Assembly: GCF_002846555.1 (NCBI RefSeq)
Contig: NZ_PJMS01000001.1
Coordinates: 4,758,501-4,822,500, forward strand
Reading direction: 5' to 3'
Length of the DNA: 64,000 nucleotides
From: Aquimarina sp. MAR_2010_214
GTDB taxonomy: Bacteria; Bacteroidota; Bacteroidia; Flavobacteriales; Flavobacteriaceae
In this document: positions 43,006 through 54,970 of the stretch, piece by piece
Layout of the letters: every line of letters begins with the position of its first letter
Position numbering within the stretch: the stretch's first letter is position 1
Position numbers and translations under genes: made by a program
Notes under the pieces: model-generated
Database searches by the model: none
What the model saw: only the letters and a program-made list of their open reading frames with translations
Told to the model about the DNA's origin: nothing

Positions 43006-44209
43006 TGTTCAGTGTATTAATTTCATTAAATATATCTTGTGCAACTTCTGACTTTGTTTTTAAGTCAAACGCTTTAATCTCTAATTTATGATTAATTAAT
43101 GTTACTTTATTCGTTTGTCCCTTAAAACCAGCTCCTTTATCATTAAGAGAGTTGAGAACAATTAAATCCAAGTTTTTATTTCTTAATTTTTTCTTGGCGT
43201 TTTCTTCTTCATTTTCTGTCTCTAAAGCAAATCCAACTAGAAATTGGTTTTTCTTCTCTGCTCCCATCCATTTAAGGATATCATTTGTTCGCTCTAATTT
43301 AATAGAAAACTCTGTATCTGCCTTTTTTATTTTTTGATCTGATATGATCTTAGGTCTATAATCTGCAACTGCTGCAGATGCGATTGCAATATCACAATCA
43401 TTATATACAGAGACCACAGCTTCATACATATCTTTAGCGCTAATTACATTGATCACATGAATAAGATTATGATTAATTTTAAGAGCTGAAGGCCCTAAAA
43501 CAAGAGTTACCTGCGCTCCTAAATTAGCTGCTGTTTTAGCAAGTTCGATCCCCATTCTACCACTAGAGTGATTACCTATAAATCTTACCGGATCAATGGC
43601 TTCATATGTAGGACCTGCAGTAATCAGAACTTGTTTACCTTTTAACGGTAGTTTGTCTAAAATATCTTTTTCTACAAATTCAATAATAGCAAAAGGCTCT
43701 GCCATACGTCCCTGACCGATCAAACCACTTGCCAATTCTCCTGATTCTGCGGGAATCATGATGTTACCAAATTCTTCTAATTTTTTAAATGTTTGATGAG
43801 TAGAAGGATGGTTATACATATCCAAATCCATTGCTGGAGCAAAATAAACAGGACATTTTGCAGATAAATAGGTTGCTAATAGTAAATTATCACTATTACC
43901 TGTTGCCATTTTGGATAATGTATTAGCTGTAGCTGGTGCTATGATCATAAAATCTGCCCATAACCCAAAATCCACATGATTATTCCATATTGCATTTTGA
44001 TCTTCATCATCAAAAAAAGAAGAATGTACGGGATTTTTGGATAATGTAGACAATGTAAGCGGTGTTACAAAATCCTTTGCAGCGGGCGTCATAACAACTT
44101 TCACCTCTGCTCCCGATTTAATAAATAATCGTACTAAACTTGCTGTCTTATATGCAGCAATACCAGCGGTGACACCAATTAAAATCTTTTTACCGCTTAT
44201 TATAGACAT
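42998..44209 (-). CDS. coaBC: Bifunctional phosphopantothenoylcysteine decarboxylase/synthetase
   Basis: CoaBC ligates cysteine to phosphopantothenate and decarboxylates the product in CoA synthesis. The 403-residue protein has the FMN-binding flavoprotein domain (about 1-190) with PAMDLDMYNHP and the CTP-dependent synthetase domain (about 190-400) with GPTYEAIDPVRFI and NHSSGRMG. In the decarboxylase clamp the position of the Escherichia coli catalytic Cys158 motif ACG is ASG here (GELASGLIGQGRM), so the Cys is Ser. Other motifs are intact. It overlaps the next gene porD and follows rpoZ by 4 bp. Confidence 0.95.
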   Translation of the reverse strand: MSIISGKKILIGVTAGIAAYKTASLVRLFIKSGAEVKVVMTPAAKDFVTPLTLSTLSKNPVHSSFFDDEDQNAIWNNHVDFGLWADFMIIAPATANTLSKMATGNSDNLLLATYLSAKCPVYFAPAMDLDMYNHPSTHQTFKKLEEFGNIMIPAESGELASGLIGQGRMAEPFAIIEFVEKDILDKLPLKGKQVLITAGPTYEAIDPVRFIGNHSSGRMGIELAKTAANLGAQVTLVLGPSALKINHNLIHVINVISAKDMYEAVVSVYNDCDIAIASAAVADYRPKIISDQKIKKADTEFSIKLERTNDILKWMGAEKKNQFLVGFALETENEEENAKKKLRNKNLDLIVLNSLNDKGAGFKGQTNKVTLINHKLEIKAFDLKTKSEVAQDIFNEINTLNNE

Positions 44210-44213
44210 AAAT

Positions 44214-44546
44214 TTATAGAGATTCTGTGTCTACTTTTGTATTTCTGTGATAGATCTTACCTTCTAACCATTCTTGTACTGCTAAAGCATGTGGCTTAGG
44301 TAATCTTTCATAAAATTTAGAAACTTCTATCTGTTCTTTATTTTCAAAAATCTCTTCTAAACTATCATTATAAGTAGCAAACTCATCCAATTTTTCAAGA
44401 AGTTCTTTCTTGATATCGGTATTGATTTGAGTTGCTCTTTTTGATATTATCGAAATTGCCTCATAGATATTATCTGTTGGTTGATCGATACGATTTTTAT
44501 CAATAGTAGTTGTGTTTACCGGCGCATTACTTTTTTTCAAATCCAT
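44214..44546 (-). CDS. rpoZ: DNA-directed RNA polymerase omega subunit
   Basis: The 110-residue protein is the Bacteroidota omega subunit (RpoZ/Rpb6-like), with the helical core NIYEAISIISKRATQINTDI and EWLEGKIYHRNTKV near the C-terminus. It helps assemble the polymerase. It sits 15 bp after bamD and 4 bp before coaBC, a conserved order in Flavobacteriaceae. Confidence 0.9.
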   Translation of the reverse strand: MDLKKSNAPVNTTTIDKNRIDQPTDNIYEAISIISKRATQINTDIKKELLEKLDEFATYNDSLEEIFENKEQIEVSKFYERLPKPHALAVQEWLEGKIYHRNTKVDTESL

Positions 44547-44561
44547 CTTCTACTTTATTTT

Positions 44562-45356
44562 CTATTTATATTCTTCTAATCTTGTCTTTATATCTTCTCC
44601 TAATTCTTCTGCTTTTTCCAAATACTCCCCTTCTGTCTTATAATATTTTTTATAACTATTATAATATCCTTGAGCAGTTTCTAAACGTTCTCTCACCAAA
44701 CTTTCATAACTACCAATAGCCAAAAGGTATTCTGACTCCAATTTGTAATATAGTACTTTTTCTCTATAAGGAGATCCAGGATGATCTATAAGGTAGTTAT
44801 CAAAAGCTGAAATAGCTACTTTATAATTCTCTCTATGATGATATTGTTTAGCCACTTCATATGCCTTCCTTTCTTTTTTATCTCTAAGCTCTGTAACTAA
44901 CTTATTTGCTTCTTTTAAATTCTCACTTTCTGGATATGCATTAATATAAGACTGAAGTTTTTCGAGTGCTTTATCTGTATCTTCTTGATCTAAACTATAT
45001 CTTGGAGATAAGTCATAATAGCTTTTAGCTCCTTTATAATATGCTTCTTCCCTTTTTTCACTTTTGGGATAAGATTTAGCAAATCTTTCAAATTGATATC
45101 CTGCTAGATAATAATCTTCTAACTGATAATATGTATCAGCATAATAAAACATTATTCTTTCTGCCTGTGGCTTACCTCTATATTGAGGTACAATCTGTTC
45201 AAAAAGCTTCAAGGCCTTTTTATACTTTCCTGCTTTATACAGGTCCTCTGCCGCTTTATATTTAGCAACTAAATCTTCACCTCTAAGTACTTTTTGGTAT
45301 TCACTACAAGATCCTAAAAATAATACACAAATAAGTAAATACAATAATCTCTTCAT
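44562..45356 (-). CDS. bamD: Outer-membrane assembly lipoprotein BamD
   Basis: BamD is the essential lipoprotein partner of BamA in inserting beta-barrel proteins into the outer membrane. The 264-residue protein has the lipobox GSC (Cys17) and TPR-like repeats throughout, for example YKAGKYKKALKLFEQI and YQLEDYYLAGYQFERFAK. The length is normal. It leads the operon bamD-rpoZ-coaBC-porD, with a -7 element 19 bp upstream. Confidence 0.96.
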   Translation of the reverse strand: MKRLLYLLICVLFLGSCSEYQKVLRGEDLVAKYKAAEDLYKAGKYKKALKLFEQIVPQYRGKPQAERIMFYYADTYYQLEDYYLAGYQFERFAKSYPKSEKREEAYYKGAKSYYDLSPRYSLDQEDTDKALEKLQSYINAYPESENLKEANKLVTELRDKKERKAYEVAKQYHHRENYKVAISAFDNYLIDHPGSPYREKVLYYKLESEYLLAIGSYESLVRERLETAQGYYNSYKKYYKTEGEYLEKAEELGEDIKTRLEEYK

Positions 45357-45375
45357 ATCTTAAAAAAACATCTGG

Positions 45376-45383
45376 CAAAAGTA
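45376..45383 (-). promoter_or_regulatory. Candidate -7 element TACTTTTG for the bamD operon
   Basis: On the minus strand it matches TAnnTTTG and leaves 19 bases before the bamD ATG. No -33 element is clear. Confidence 0.55.
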
Positions 45384-45584
45384 TATATTTCTGCCGTATT
45401 AGAAAAACTTTAATTCATCTATTCGCCTGCCATTCTTTATTGTTCTATAATTAAGCAGGTAAAATTGGCTAATAAACATTTCTATTTTTATCATTTTATT
45501 GATTTTAGCTCATTTTAATAACTAAGAAACTATAAGCATGTTGCAGAATTAAACGGTATTTAACACTCTATTTTTTTCACAAAA

Positions 45585-46511
45585 CTAAGTAGAACTACGT
45601 GGTAAGGTTTTATCCAGGTTATTATGATCCAAAACTGTATACCCTTCATCATCATAATAAAATGCCGGAATAAAATTTTGATCTTGTTTTAAATTCTTTA
45701 ACACATAAGAGTGAACCTGATGAACTTCTTGTGCAAAAGATTCATCATAATAGCTAGCTAATATTAAAACTTCTCCACTTAATTTTTGCAATTGTTCTTT
45801 ACTAAACTCTTTTAGCGGACTCGATTCATCTATAGGATGTACAATAGTCCATGTCGTAGGCAGATATGTAATCGAATTTCTTTCTAGTTTTAGATTATAA
45901 AAATTATTGACATACTTTTTACCTTTACTCTCCTGAGACAAAGAGAGTGTAGCTTCAATTTTAGGTCGAATCATCACGTTAGCACTTCTACTCATTAGTC
46001 TAAACATAATACAATCTACTCCATTATGTTCTCTAAATATCATACTGTTGCTAAATCGAATATTTGCTCTTGGTCTAGAAAACCTACCATATAACAACCC
46101 TGTGATAAATGAAAAGCTTAACAATCCTATGAGTGCTTCAAAAGAAGAAATAATACCAAAAACAAGCCCTTTTGGCGCCATTGCTCCATACCCCACAGTT
46201 GTAATAGTCTGAGCCGAAAAAAAGAAGGCATTAAGAAAATCTCTAAAAAGATCCCCTGTAGGTTCTGTTATATTTGATATCCCCAAAAATGTATAAATAA
46301 CGGCAAATAACGAATTAACCAGAGTATACCCCAATACTACCCATAAGAAGAATTTGGTCCAGGTAATACTAATTAGATAATTATAGCTCTCAGATAAAGA
46401 ACTCGGCCTATTGATGTGTTTTATATTAAAAGATCCATCTGGATTAATAAATCGCTTAGCATGTTTATTAGAGGATTTACCTATACCAGGGTCTTTTATT
46501 TTTCTTGCCAT
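45585..46511 (-). CDS. Inward-rectifier-type (Kir) potassium channel
   Basis: The 308-residue protein is a two-helix K+ channel of the bacterial Kir type: outer helix near residues 52-75, pore with filter TTVGYGAMAP, inner helix near 118-142, and a large C-terminal beta-sandwich cytoplasmic domain (about 150-290) as in KirBac. The N-terminal 40 residues are basic and polar. Gating ligands cannot be inferred. It lies 20 bp upstream (in transcription order, downstream) of dapA, so the two may share a transcript although they have no functional link. Confidence 0.92.
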   Translation of the reverse strand: MARKIKDPGIGKSSNKHAKRFINPDGSFNIKHINRPSSLSESYNYLISITWTKFFLWVVLGYTLVNSLFAVIYTFLGISNITEPTGDLFRDFLNAFFFSAQTITTVGYGAMAPKGLVFGIISSFEALIGLLSFSFITGLLYGRFSRPRANIRFSNSMIFREHNGVDCIMFRLMSRSANVMIRPKIEATLSLSQESKGKKYVNNFYNLKLERNSITYLPTTWTIVHPIDESSPLKEFSKEQLQKLSGEVLILASYYDESFAQEVHQVHSYVLKNLKQDQNFIPAFYYDDEGYTVLDHNNLDKTLPRSST

Positions 46512-46531
46512 TACTTCATTTTTAAAAACGA

Positions 46532-47404
46532 TTAATCTTCAATAAATTCTTTTATTTTTTTTGCCAGACCTTCTGAAACAGGTATTAATGGCAAACGAAG
46601 ATTATCTTCACATATCCCTTTTACTTTCAGGATATTTTTTATTCCCGCAGGATTCCCTTCTTCAAAAGCATAATCTATAGCTGGCAATAGTGCATACAGT
46701 TTCTCGAATGCTTTTTTTGTTTCTCCTGATAGCCCTAATCGTATCATTTCTGAAAATGACTTTGGAAATCCTTGACCTACTACGCTTATTACTCCATCTC
46801 CTCCTGCAACCACAGCTGGTAATGCTAATACATCATCACCAGAAATCACAAGAAAACCTGAAGGCCTGTCTTTAATAATCTGCAAGACCTGAGTAAAATC
46901 TCCTACAGCTTCTTTTATCCCAATTATTTTATCTAATTGAGCAAGACGTAAAGTTGTTTCTGCTGTCATATTAGTCGCTGTTCTAGACGGAACATTATAC
47001 AATACAACTGGTAAAGTGGCAATGTCGTTTATAGCTTTATAATGTCTATAAATACCTTCCTGACTAGGTTTATTATACATGGGAACAACAGAAAGAATCG
47101 CATCAAAATCAGACGAATTGATTTCTTTAATTTCATCAAGAACGGCTGATGTGTTATTTCCTCCCGCTCCAATCACCAAAGGGAGTCTTTTATCATTTAT
47201 CTTTACTATATGTTCTGTTAAACTCTTCTTTTCTTCTTTAGAGAGTGCAACTGATTCTGCAGTGGTTCCTAGTACAACCAAATATTCTACGTTTCCCTCT
47301 ATACAATAATTAACTAATGATGTAACACCATCATAATCTATCGATCCATCTCTATTAAAAGGAGTAGCTAATGCTATACCTGTTCCTCTTAGAAAGTCAC
47401 TCAT
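46532..47404 (-). CDS. dapA: 4-hydroxy-tetrahydrodipicolinate synthase
   Basis: DapA condenses pyruvate with aspartate semialdehyde in lysine and meso-diaminopimelate synthesis. The 290-residue protein has the Schiff-base Lys in GIKEAVGDF (about residue 163) and the catalytic Tyr in VLYNVPSRT. The GTTAES motif near residue 45 is standard. It follows the DUF6913 gene by one base and precedes the Kir gene by 20 bp. Confidence 0.96.
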   Translation of the reverse strand: MSDFLRGTGIALATPFNRDGSIDYDGVTSLVNYCIEGNVEYLVVLGTTAESVALSKEEKKSLTEHIVKINDKRLPLVIGAGGNNTSAVLDEIKEINSSDFDAILSVVPMYNKPSQEGIYRHYKAINDIATLPVVLYNVPSRTATNMTAETTLRLAQLDKIIGIKEAVGDFTQVLQIIKDRPSGFLVISGDDVLALPAVVAGGDGVISVVGQGFPKSFSEMIRLGLSGETKKAFEKLYALLPAIDYAFEEGNPAGIKNILKVKGICEDNLRLPLIPVSEGLAKKIKEFIED

Positions 47405-47405
47405 A

Positions 47406-47930
47406 CTATATAATCTGTAAAATTTTTAAATATTTCTTAAGCTCTGAGATAAAAAGATTGGCATCATTGGTTGTTGCTCCAATAATCAAATCGTTAATTC
47501 GATTATCTACTGCTGCAAAACCAACTTTAAATTTAGCTTTAGAAGCTGCTGCAACATAGTTTAACTCTACAGAGTTTTTTTCATAAAAATTGATCAAAAC
47601 ATCAAAATCTTTATCTACAAAATCTTGTAAAGACTTACTTTTTATTGCACCATTTACTCCAAAACTCTTATCATTGTAATACGCCGCATCCTTATCATCT
47701 ATAATTTCTTTCTGATCTTCTTTATAACCTATTACTTTAAGTTCTTCTGATTTTACTCCTAATTCATTAGCAAGTTTCAATAATGAAACGATATTAATAG
47801 ATTGAGTTGCATCAATAAGAACTGCAAGCGTTTTTAAATTAGAAATGTTTTGAGATCTAGCTTCTCTTTTTCCGAGATATGCTTCGACACTTTTCTTTAT
47901 TGCATTTCTTTTAAGACCTTTTAAAATCAT
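47406..47930 (-). CDS. DUF6913-family protein
   Basis: The 174-residue protein is a conserved Bacteroidota family, annotated as DUF6913, typically encoded before dapA. It has a basic N-terminus (KGLKRNAIKKSVEAYLGKR) and an alternating alpha/beta pattern with LAVLIDATQSINIVSLLKLA that suggests a Rossmann-like fold. No catalytic motif is evident and no function is known. Only one base separates it from dapA, so they are translationally linked. Confidence 0.78.
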   Translation of the reverse strand: MILKGLKRNAIKKSVEAYLGKREARSQNISNLKTLAVLIDATQSINIVSLLKLANELGVKSEELKVIGYKEDQKEIIDDKDAAYYNDKSFGVNGAIKSKSLQDFVDKDFDVLINFYEKNSVELNYVAAASKAKFKVGFAAVDNRINDLIIGATTNDANLFISELKKYLKILQII

Positions 47931-48046
47931 TTATTAAAAATTAATAAGCCACAAATGTAGCCATTTTACAAATTAAAATCATCTGGTATACTTCGAGAAA
48001 AAACAAAAACTTCACAATTAACACAACTTAATGATTTTTGTTAAAT

Positions 48047-48751
48047 CTATAAATATTTGTCTTTTAAACGTTCCTTTTTAACAAGTTTTGTTTCTACTAA
48101 AAAAATAGTAAAAAAGTATATCCCTGCTATTTCCACAATATTGATCAATGTAGTAAACGATCTACTATAATAATACAATTCATTTATAGCAAGAAACGCA
48201 TCTACAAATAATGTACAACACGAAGCTATAAAAAGATAAATTGATTTTTCATATCGATTAGCAACATAAATAAAAAAACAAACTGTAACAAACAAAAGAA
48301 GACTTAGTATTATCAATATTATTGACTCTATAGAATTTATAATTTTTGGCAAAACCAACCCCGTAATAGCAAAAATAAGATACCCTATCAAAAGTACGCC
48401 AACTATCGCTGGAGGTGATATTAATTTATTCAATTTTATTTCTTGTATTGATATGAAATCCTTTAACAGAAGTAAACATAAGGTATAGAACGAAGCTATT
48501 AGTATTGCAATAACAGAAAAATACTTCATAAAATCTAAATACACAAAAACATCGGTTACTGCAATCACAAGCATACTTAAAGGAAACAAAAAATTAGTCT
48601 TTTTTGCGAATCTTTGATATAAAAGGATTAATGATACAGGAACAATTGGCTTAACATATATCAACAACCATTTATCAAAAAAAATAGCTACACATATAAC
48701 GATCAAAAAAGCAAAATAGGTAAGTAAATATGTTATATTTATTTTTTTCAA
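48047..48751 (-). CDS. YhhN-like membrane protein
   Basis: The 234-residue protein has about seven or eight hydrophobic spans and the family hallmark VKPIVPVSLILL near residue 32 and CTLFVDAFLAIN near 185. YhhN proteins are related to eukaryotic TMEM86 lysoplasmalogenases, so an ether-lipid hydrolase activity is possible, but the catalytic residues of that family cannot be confirmed here. The start is TTG at 48751. The 49447-50133 gene encodes a second copy of this type. Confidence 0.78.
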   Translation of the reverse strand: MKKINITYLLTYFAFLIVICVAIFFDKWLLIYVKPIVPVSLILLYQRFAKKTNFLFPLSMLVIAVTDVFVYLDFMKYFSVIAILIASFYTLCLLLLKDFISIQEIKLNKLISPPAIVGVLLIGYLIFAITGLVLPKIINSIESIILIILSLLLFVTVCFFIYVANRYEKSIYLFIASCCTLFVDAFLAINELYYYSRSFTTLINIVEIAGIYFFTIFLVETKLVKKERLKDKYL

Positions 48752-49446
48752 GGATTTTTCAAAAAATTACAAGATTCATATATAGTACTAATTTAAGCAC
48801 ACTAAGCTCTTTAGATCTTGGATAAAATTATCAACCAAGAACATAAAGTCACTAAATGTAAAAATTTAACACGGGTAAAAAAACATAATGATTTTTCTGA
48901 TCGTATGCTTTATATGATGCATCGTTCTTACAATTAGTAAAACACAAACTAATAACAAATAGTGAAATCCCTAATACTTGTATTTCTTCTATAGGGTTTT
49001 TAAGCTCCAAGTAAATCATAAAATATAAATGTAAAATAGAAATTCACCCAACACCAGGAAAAACATCTCTGCTATTATACATAAATGACTTACGATTATT
49101 ACACAAGAAACAAAACAACAGTATCTAAGCGACCATATACACTTCTAACTGAAATTTTACAATATCATCAATAGCATAAAAACACGTACAATTCTTATTA
49201 CAAAGAAAAGTGTGATTATTTATACAACAGAATCAAACTAGCATCATTTTAAAACACTAACACTTGTATAATAATTAAAAAAGAAATTAAAAGCTTTAGT
49301 AATTTTACTCCATTCATTAATTTTAATTTACATCCTAAAAACATCAATACGATTCTTCATAGAATGCTTTGTTACACAATCATATAATTTTTCCCTTACA
49401 CAAGATACTAAATTTTGAGGTAACTCAAAATAACCTCAACCCACCC
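48752..49446. other. Long AT-rich stretch between two YhhN-like genes
   Basis: 695 bp with no ORF of coding character, no clear terminator except the hairpin at 49412-49431, and no recognisable repeat or RNA gene. Its purpose is not evident; it could be the remains of a lost gene. Confidence 0.5.
49412..49431 (-). terminator. Weak hairpin downstream of the second YhhN-like gene
   Basis: Perfect 8-bp arms ATTTTGAG and CTCAAAAT with a GTAA loop lie just after the stop of the minus-strand gene at 49447. The downstream T tract is poor. Confidence 0.4.
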
Positions 49447-52130
<2,684 letters not shown>

Positions 52131-52164
52131 TTATATGTCTTATTTTTTAATAGTCAGATAGAAT

Positions 52165-52185
52165 ATCTACCATGCATTGGTAGAT
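52165..52185. repeat. Inverted repeat between the LOG-family gene and ligA
   Basis: Arms ATCTACCA (52165-52172) and TGGTAGAT (52178-52185) are perfect, with a TGCAT loop. No T run follows, so its role as terminator or operator is open. Confidence 0.4.
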
Positions 52186-52262
52186 TTAATAAGTAAGACA
52201 ATTATTTTTTTGTTTTTAATGCTTTTATAAAATCGTTTTGTTTTCATCTAACTATCAAAACA

Positions 52263-52853
52263 TCATGTCCTCTCTGGCTTTAACCATTTTGGAACTTGTG
52301 TCGGCTTGAAGGTTCTCATTTTCTCTAATAACCTATCTATATCATCATCAACAAGGAGCAACTCGTAGTTGTCCATTTTTAAAAACCCTCTTCGTACCAT
52401 GTTTTCTAACAAAGCTAACAAATCATTGTAAAATCCTCTGGTATTTAAAAGTCCAATTGGTTTTTGATGAAGCCCCAACTGAGACCATGTTATAATCTCA
52501 AATAGCTCTTCTAATGTTCCGAATCCTCCCGGCAATGTAATAAAGCCATCACTAAGCTCCTGCATTTTCATCTTTCGCTCATGCATATTGACAGTAGTAA
52601 TCAGTTCATATAGCCCTTGATGCACTACTTCTTTTCGTTTTAAAAATTCTGGAATCACTCCTATTACTTTTCCTTTTTGCTGCATCACTCCTTGAGCAAC
52701 CTTACCCATTATTCCAATTTTTGCAGCACCATAAACCAAAGTAATTTTTTGCTGTGCTAGTTTTTCTCCTAATAAAAATGCCTCGGCAATAACCTTAGTA
52801 TCGTTTCCTTCACTGCTTCCACAAAATACACAAATTGAATTCAGATTGTTCAT
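52263..52853 (-). CDS. LOG-family protein (cytokinin riboside 5'-monophosphate phosphoribohydrolase-like)
   Basis: The 196-residue protein contains the LOG signature LPGGFGTLEELFEIITWSQLG and the HERKMKM segment with the conserved Arg. Plant and bacterial LOG proteins release free bases from nucleoside monophosphates; most bacterial members have unknown physiological substrates. It is the third gene of the GNAT-prmC-LOG cluster, 12 bp after prmC. Confidence 0.92.
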   Translation of the reverse strand: MNNLNSICVFCGSSEGNDTKVIAEAFLLGEKLAQQKITLVYGAAKIGIMGKVAQGVMQQKGKVIGVIPEFLKRKEVVHQGLYELITTVNMHERKMKMQELSDGFITLPGGFGTLEELFEIITWSQLGLHQKPIGLLNTRGFYNDLLALLENMVRRGFLKMDNYELLLVDDDIDRLLEKMRTFKPTQVPKWLKPERT

Positions 52854-52865
52854 ATTAATATTTTT

Positions 52866-53717
52866 TTAATTGAAACGAGCCTTTATCATACGTTCGTTGT
52901 CATATAAATCTTTACGTACTTCTACAGATTTAAATCCTTTACTTTCAATCATTTTTTTAGTTTCTATGCCCAGATACTGATTAATTTCAAAATACAAACT
53001 ACCATTTTCTCTTAACTTTGCACTGGCCAAATCTGTAATCTTCTTATAAAAAAGTAGAGGTTCACTATCAGAAACAAATAACGCTTGTTGCGGTTCATTA
53101 TCAAGCACATTAGATTTCATTTCTTTTTTCTCCAACTCACGCACATAAGGCGGGTTAGACACGATGATATCAAAATCTTGAAATAGTTCTTCAATCTCCA
53201 GAACATCTGCCTTAATAAATGTTATATCCGCTTTATTTTTTTTTGCATTGTATTTCGCAACCTGTATAGCTTGTTCTGATATATCCATTGCATACACTTT
53301 GGCTTCGGGTATTTTTTTTGCTAAAGAAATAGCAATACAGCCACTTCCTGTACCAATATCCAATATTGTTTTTGATTGTTTGCCTTTTTTTTGATCTCCT
53401 ATAATCCAATCTACCAATTCTTCAGTTTCTGGTCTTGGAATTAGCACATGTTCATTAACCATAAATGGTATTCCATAAAAATAAGTTTCACCAATTATAT
53501 ATTGAACAGGTTCTTGTTTTTCGAGTCGTTTTCTAGCTTTATCAAAACTCGCTTGTTCATCAATACTAAGTATTTTATCCAGATGCATAGCAACATCCAC
53601 TCTCTTAAGTCCCAAAATCTCTTCTGAAAGCAGGTAAAAAAAGGACAATATTTCTTCAGAATCATAGATCCCGGATAAAGAATTTACAAAATCAACTCTA
53701 AGGTCTTTTATCTTCAA
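52866..53717 (-). CDS. prmC: Peptide chain release factor N5-glutamine methyltransferase
   Basis: PrmC methylates the Gln in the GGQ motif of RF1 and RF2. The 283-residue protein has the SAM-binding LDIGTGSGCIAISLAK and the NPPY motif in SNPPYVREL. The start is TTG at 53717. It lies 12 bp upstream of the LOG gene and 18 bp after the GNAT gene. Confidence 0.96.
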   Translation of the reverse strand: MKIKDLRVDFVNSLSGIYDSEEILSFFYLLSEEILGLKRVDVAMHLDKILSIDEQASFDKARKRLEKQEPVQYIIGETYFYGIPFMVNEHVLIPRPETEELVDWIIGDQKKGKQSKTILDIGTGSGCIAISLAKKIPEAKVYAMDISEQAIQVAKYNAKKNKADITFIKADVLEIEELFQDFDIIVSNPPYVRELEKKEMKSNVLDNEPQQALFVSDSEPLLFYKKITDLASAKLRENGSLYFEINQYLGIETKKMIESKGFKSVEVRKDLYDNERMIKARFN

Positions 53718-53735
53718 TTTAAAGTTTGTTTTAGA

Positions 53736-54224
53736 TTATAGATCTTTTATCATCCATGCCTGACAACTATAATGTCCGGTATTTCCAATCGGCTCTTCCA
53801 AAGGAATAAAACCTACTTTTTTATATAATTTCCTGGCAGATTCCATATAAGGCATGGTTTCCAAGTAACATTTGGCATACCCTTGTTCTTTTGCAAAATC
53901 AAGACATCTATTTATCATCTTATACCCAACTCCTTTTCCTCTTGCTTGTGGTAAGAAATACATTTTTTGCAACTCGCAAATATCATCGATAACTTTTCCT
54001 TCTAAAGGGGCAATCCCTGCACCACCAATAATTCTCCCTTCTTCTTCGACTACATAATATTCCATTCTTGAATAGTCATATGTTTCATACATACTATCTA
54101 AAGACTTATCTTCATAAGCAGTACCCACCTTAGGCACTCCCATTTCTATTAAAACTTCTCGTATTACTGTGGCAAGTACTTTATTATCTTTTGGCTGTAT
54201 TGCTCGTATTTTTATATCACTCAT
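53736..54224 (-). CDS. GNAT-family N-acetyltransferase
   Basis: The 162-residue protein has the GNAT acetyl-CoA motif LPQARGKGVGYKMI (about residues 91-104) and a conserved beta-alpha pattern. The substrate is not known. It is divergent from the LEA-like lipoprotein gene and leads the prmC-LOG cluster. Confidence 0.92.
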   Translation of the reverse strand: MSDIKIRAIQPKDNKVLATVIREVLIEMGVPKVGTAYEDKSLDSMYETYDYSRMEYYVVEEEGRIIGGAGIAPLEGKVIDDICELQKMYFLPQARGKGVGYKMINRCLDFAKEQGYAKCYLETMPYMESARKLYKKVGFIPLEEPIGNTGHYSCQAWMIKDL

Positions 54225-54238
54225 TATGTTTAAAATAC

Positions 54239-54246
54239 TATTTTTG
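54239..54246 (+). promoter_or_regulatory. Candidate -7 element TATTTTTG for the LEA-like lipoprotein gene
   Basis: It matches TAnnTTTG. It ends 106 bases before the ATG at 54353, giving a leader of about 100 bases. Confidence 0.45.
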
Positions 54247-54352
54247 TGGTATCACAAAAACGTGATCCAGAAGATTCTTATGATCTTCGTTTGAATAAAA
54301 AATTAGCTTCTAAAAAGGTATTGAAATATACATTAAATCTAACAAGGAATCA

Positions 54353-54814
54353 ATGAATAAGTTTCTATTATTATCAACATTGTTTATAAGCATTACCAGC
54401 TGTTCTATTTCTAAAAAACCTAAATTTAAATACGTTGATAATATCGAGGTTAAAAATTTCAGTATGCGTGATATAACACTCAAAGCGGATGCTGTTTTCA
54501 ATAATCCAAATAACATAAAAGGAAAACTTTCGATAGATAGCATTCACATTTTTGTTGATAACATAGATGTTGGTGCACTCTCTTCGCAAGAGTTCGATGT
54601 TCCTTCAAAAAATGAATTCGCCATCCCGCTAGAAGGAACTTTTTCACTTTCTAAAGTCTATAAAAAAAACAAAAACAGTATACTTGGCAGTATCCTAAAA
54701 GCAATTCAGAATGATTCTCTTGATATACAATACAAAGGAGTAATTCGATATCATTTTGGAAACTTTTCTTATCCTTATACTATTGACAAACAACAAAAGG
54801 TGGCATTAAAATAA
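54353..54814 (+). CDS. LEA type 2 (WHy-like) lipoprotein
   Basis: The 153-residue lipoprotein has the lipobox SC (Cys17) and a beta-sandwich region with LKADAVFNNPNNIKGKLSID, the typical N-P-N motif of LEA type 2/LEA14 proteins. Such domains may protect proteins or membranes against stress; the exact role here is unknown. It stands alone, divergent from the GNAT gene. Confidence 0.8.
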   Translation: MNKFLLLSTLFISITSCSISKKPKFKYVDNIEVKNFSMRDITLKADAVFNNPNNIKGKLSIDSIHIFVDNIDVGALSSQEFDVPSKNEFAIPLEGTFSLSKVYKKNKNSILGSILKAIQNDSLDIQYKGVIRYHFGNFSYPYTIDKQQKVALK

Positions 54815-54970
54815 ACAAGAAAGCTATTGGTTTAATATGATTTTATGTTTTTTCACTGAATACGGTGATGCATTATCTACTACCAAATAACCATATTTGC
54901 AACGAACATATTTTATCAATAACATATCATTACATTAGTATCTACCACAATTCATCAAACCTAAAACAAA

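Noticed and set aside
48752..49446. Possible third YhhN-like gene or pseudogene
   Set aside because: I found no frame with family motifs in either strand by eye; an alignment would be needed.
54246..54356. 36-codon GTG ORF directly before the LEA-like lipoprotein, overlapping its ATG
   Set aside because: The GTG lies in the -7 element and no other start exists; nothing in the product looks like a known protein, so it is probably a leader.
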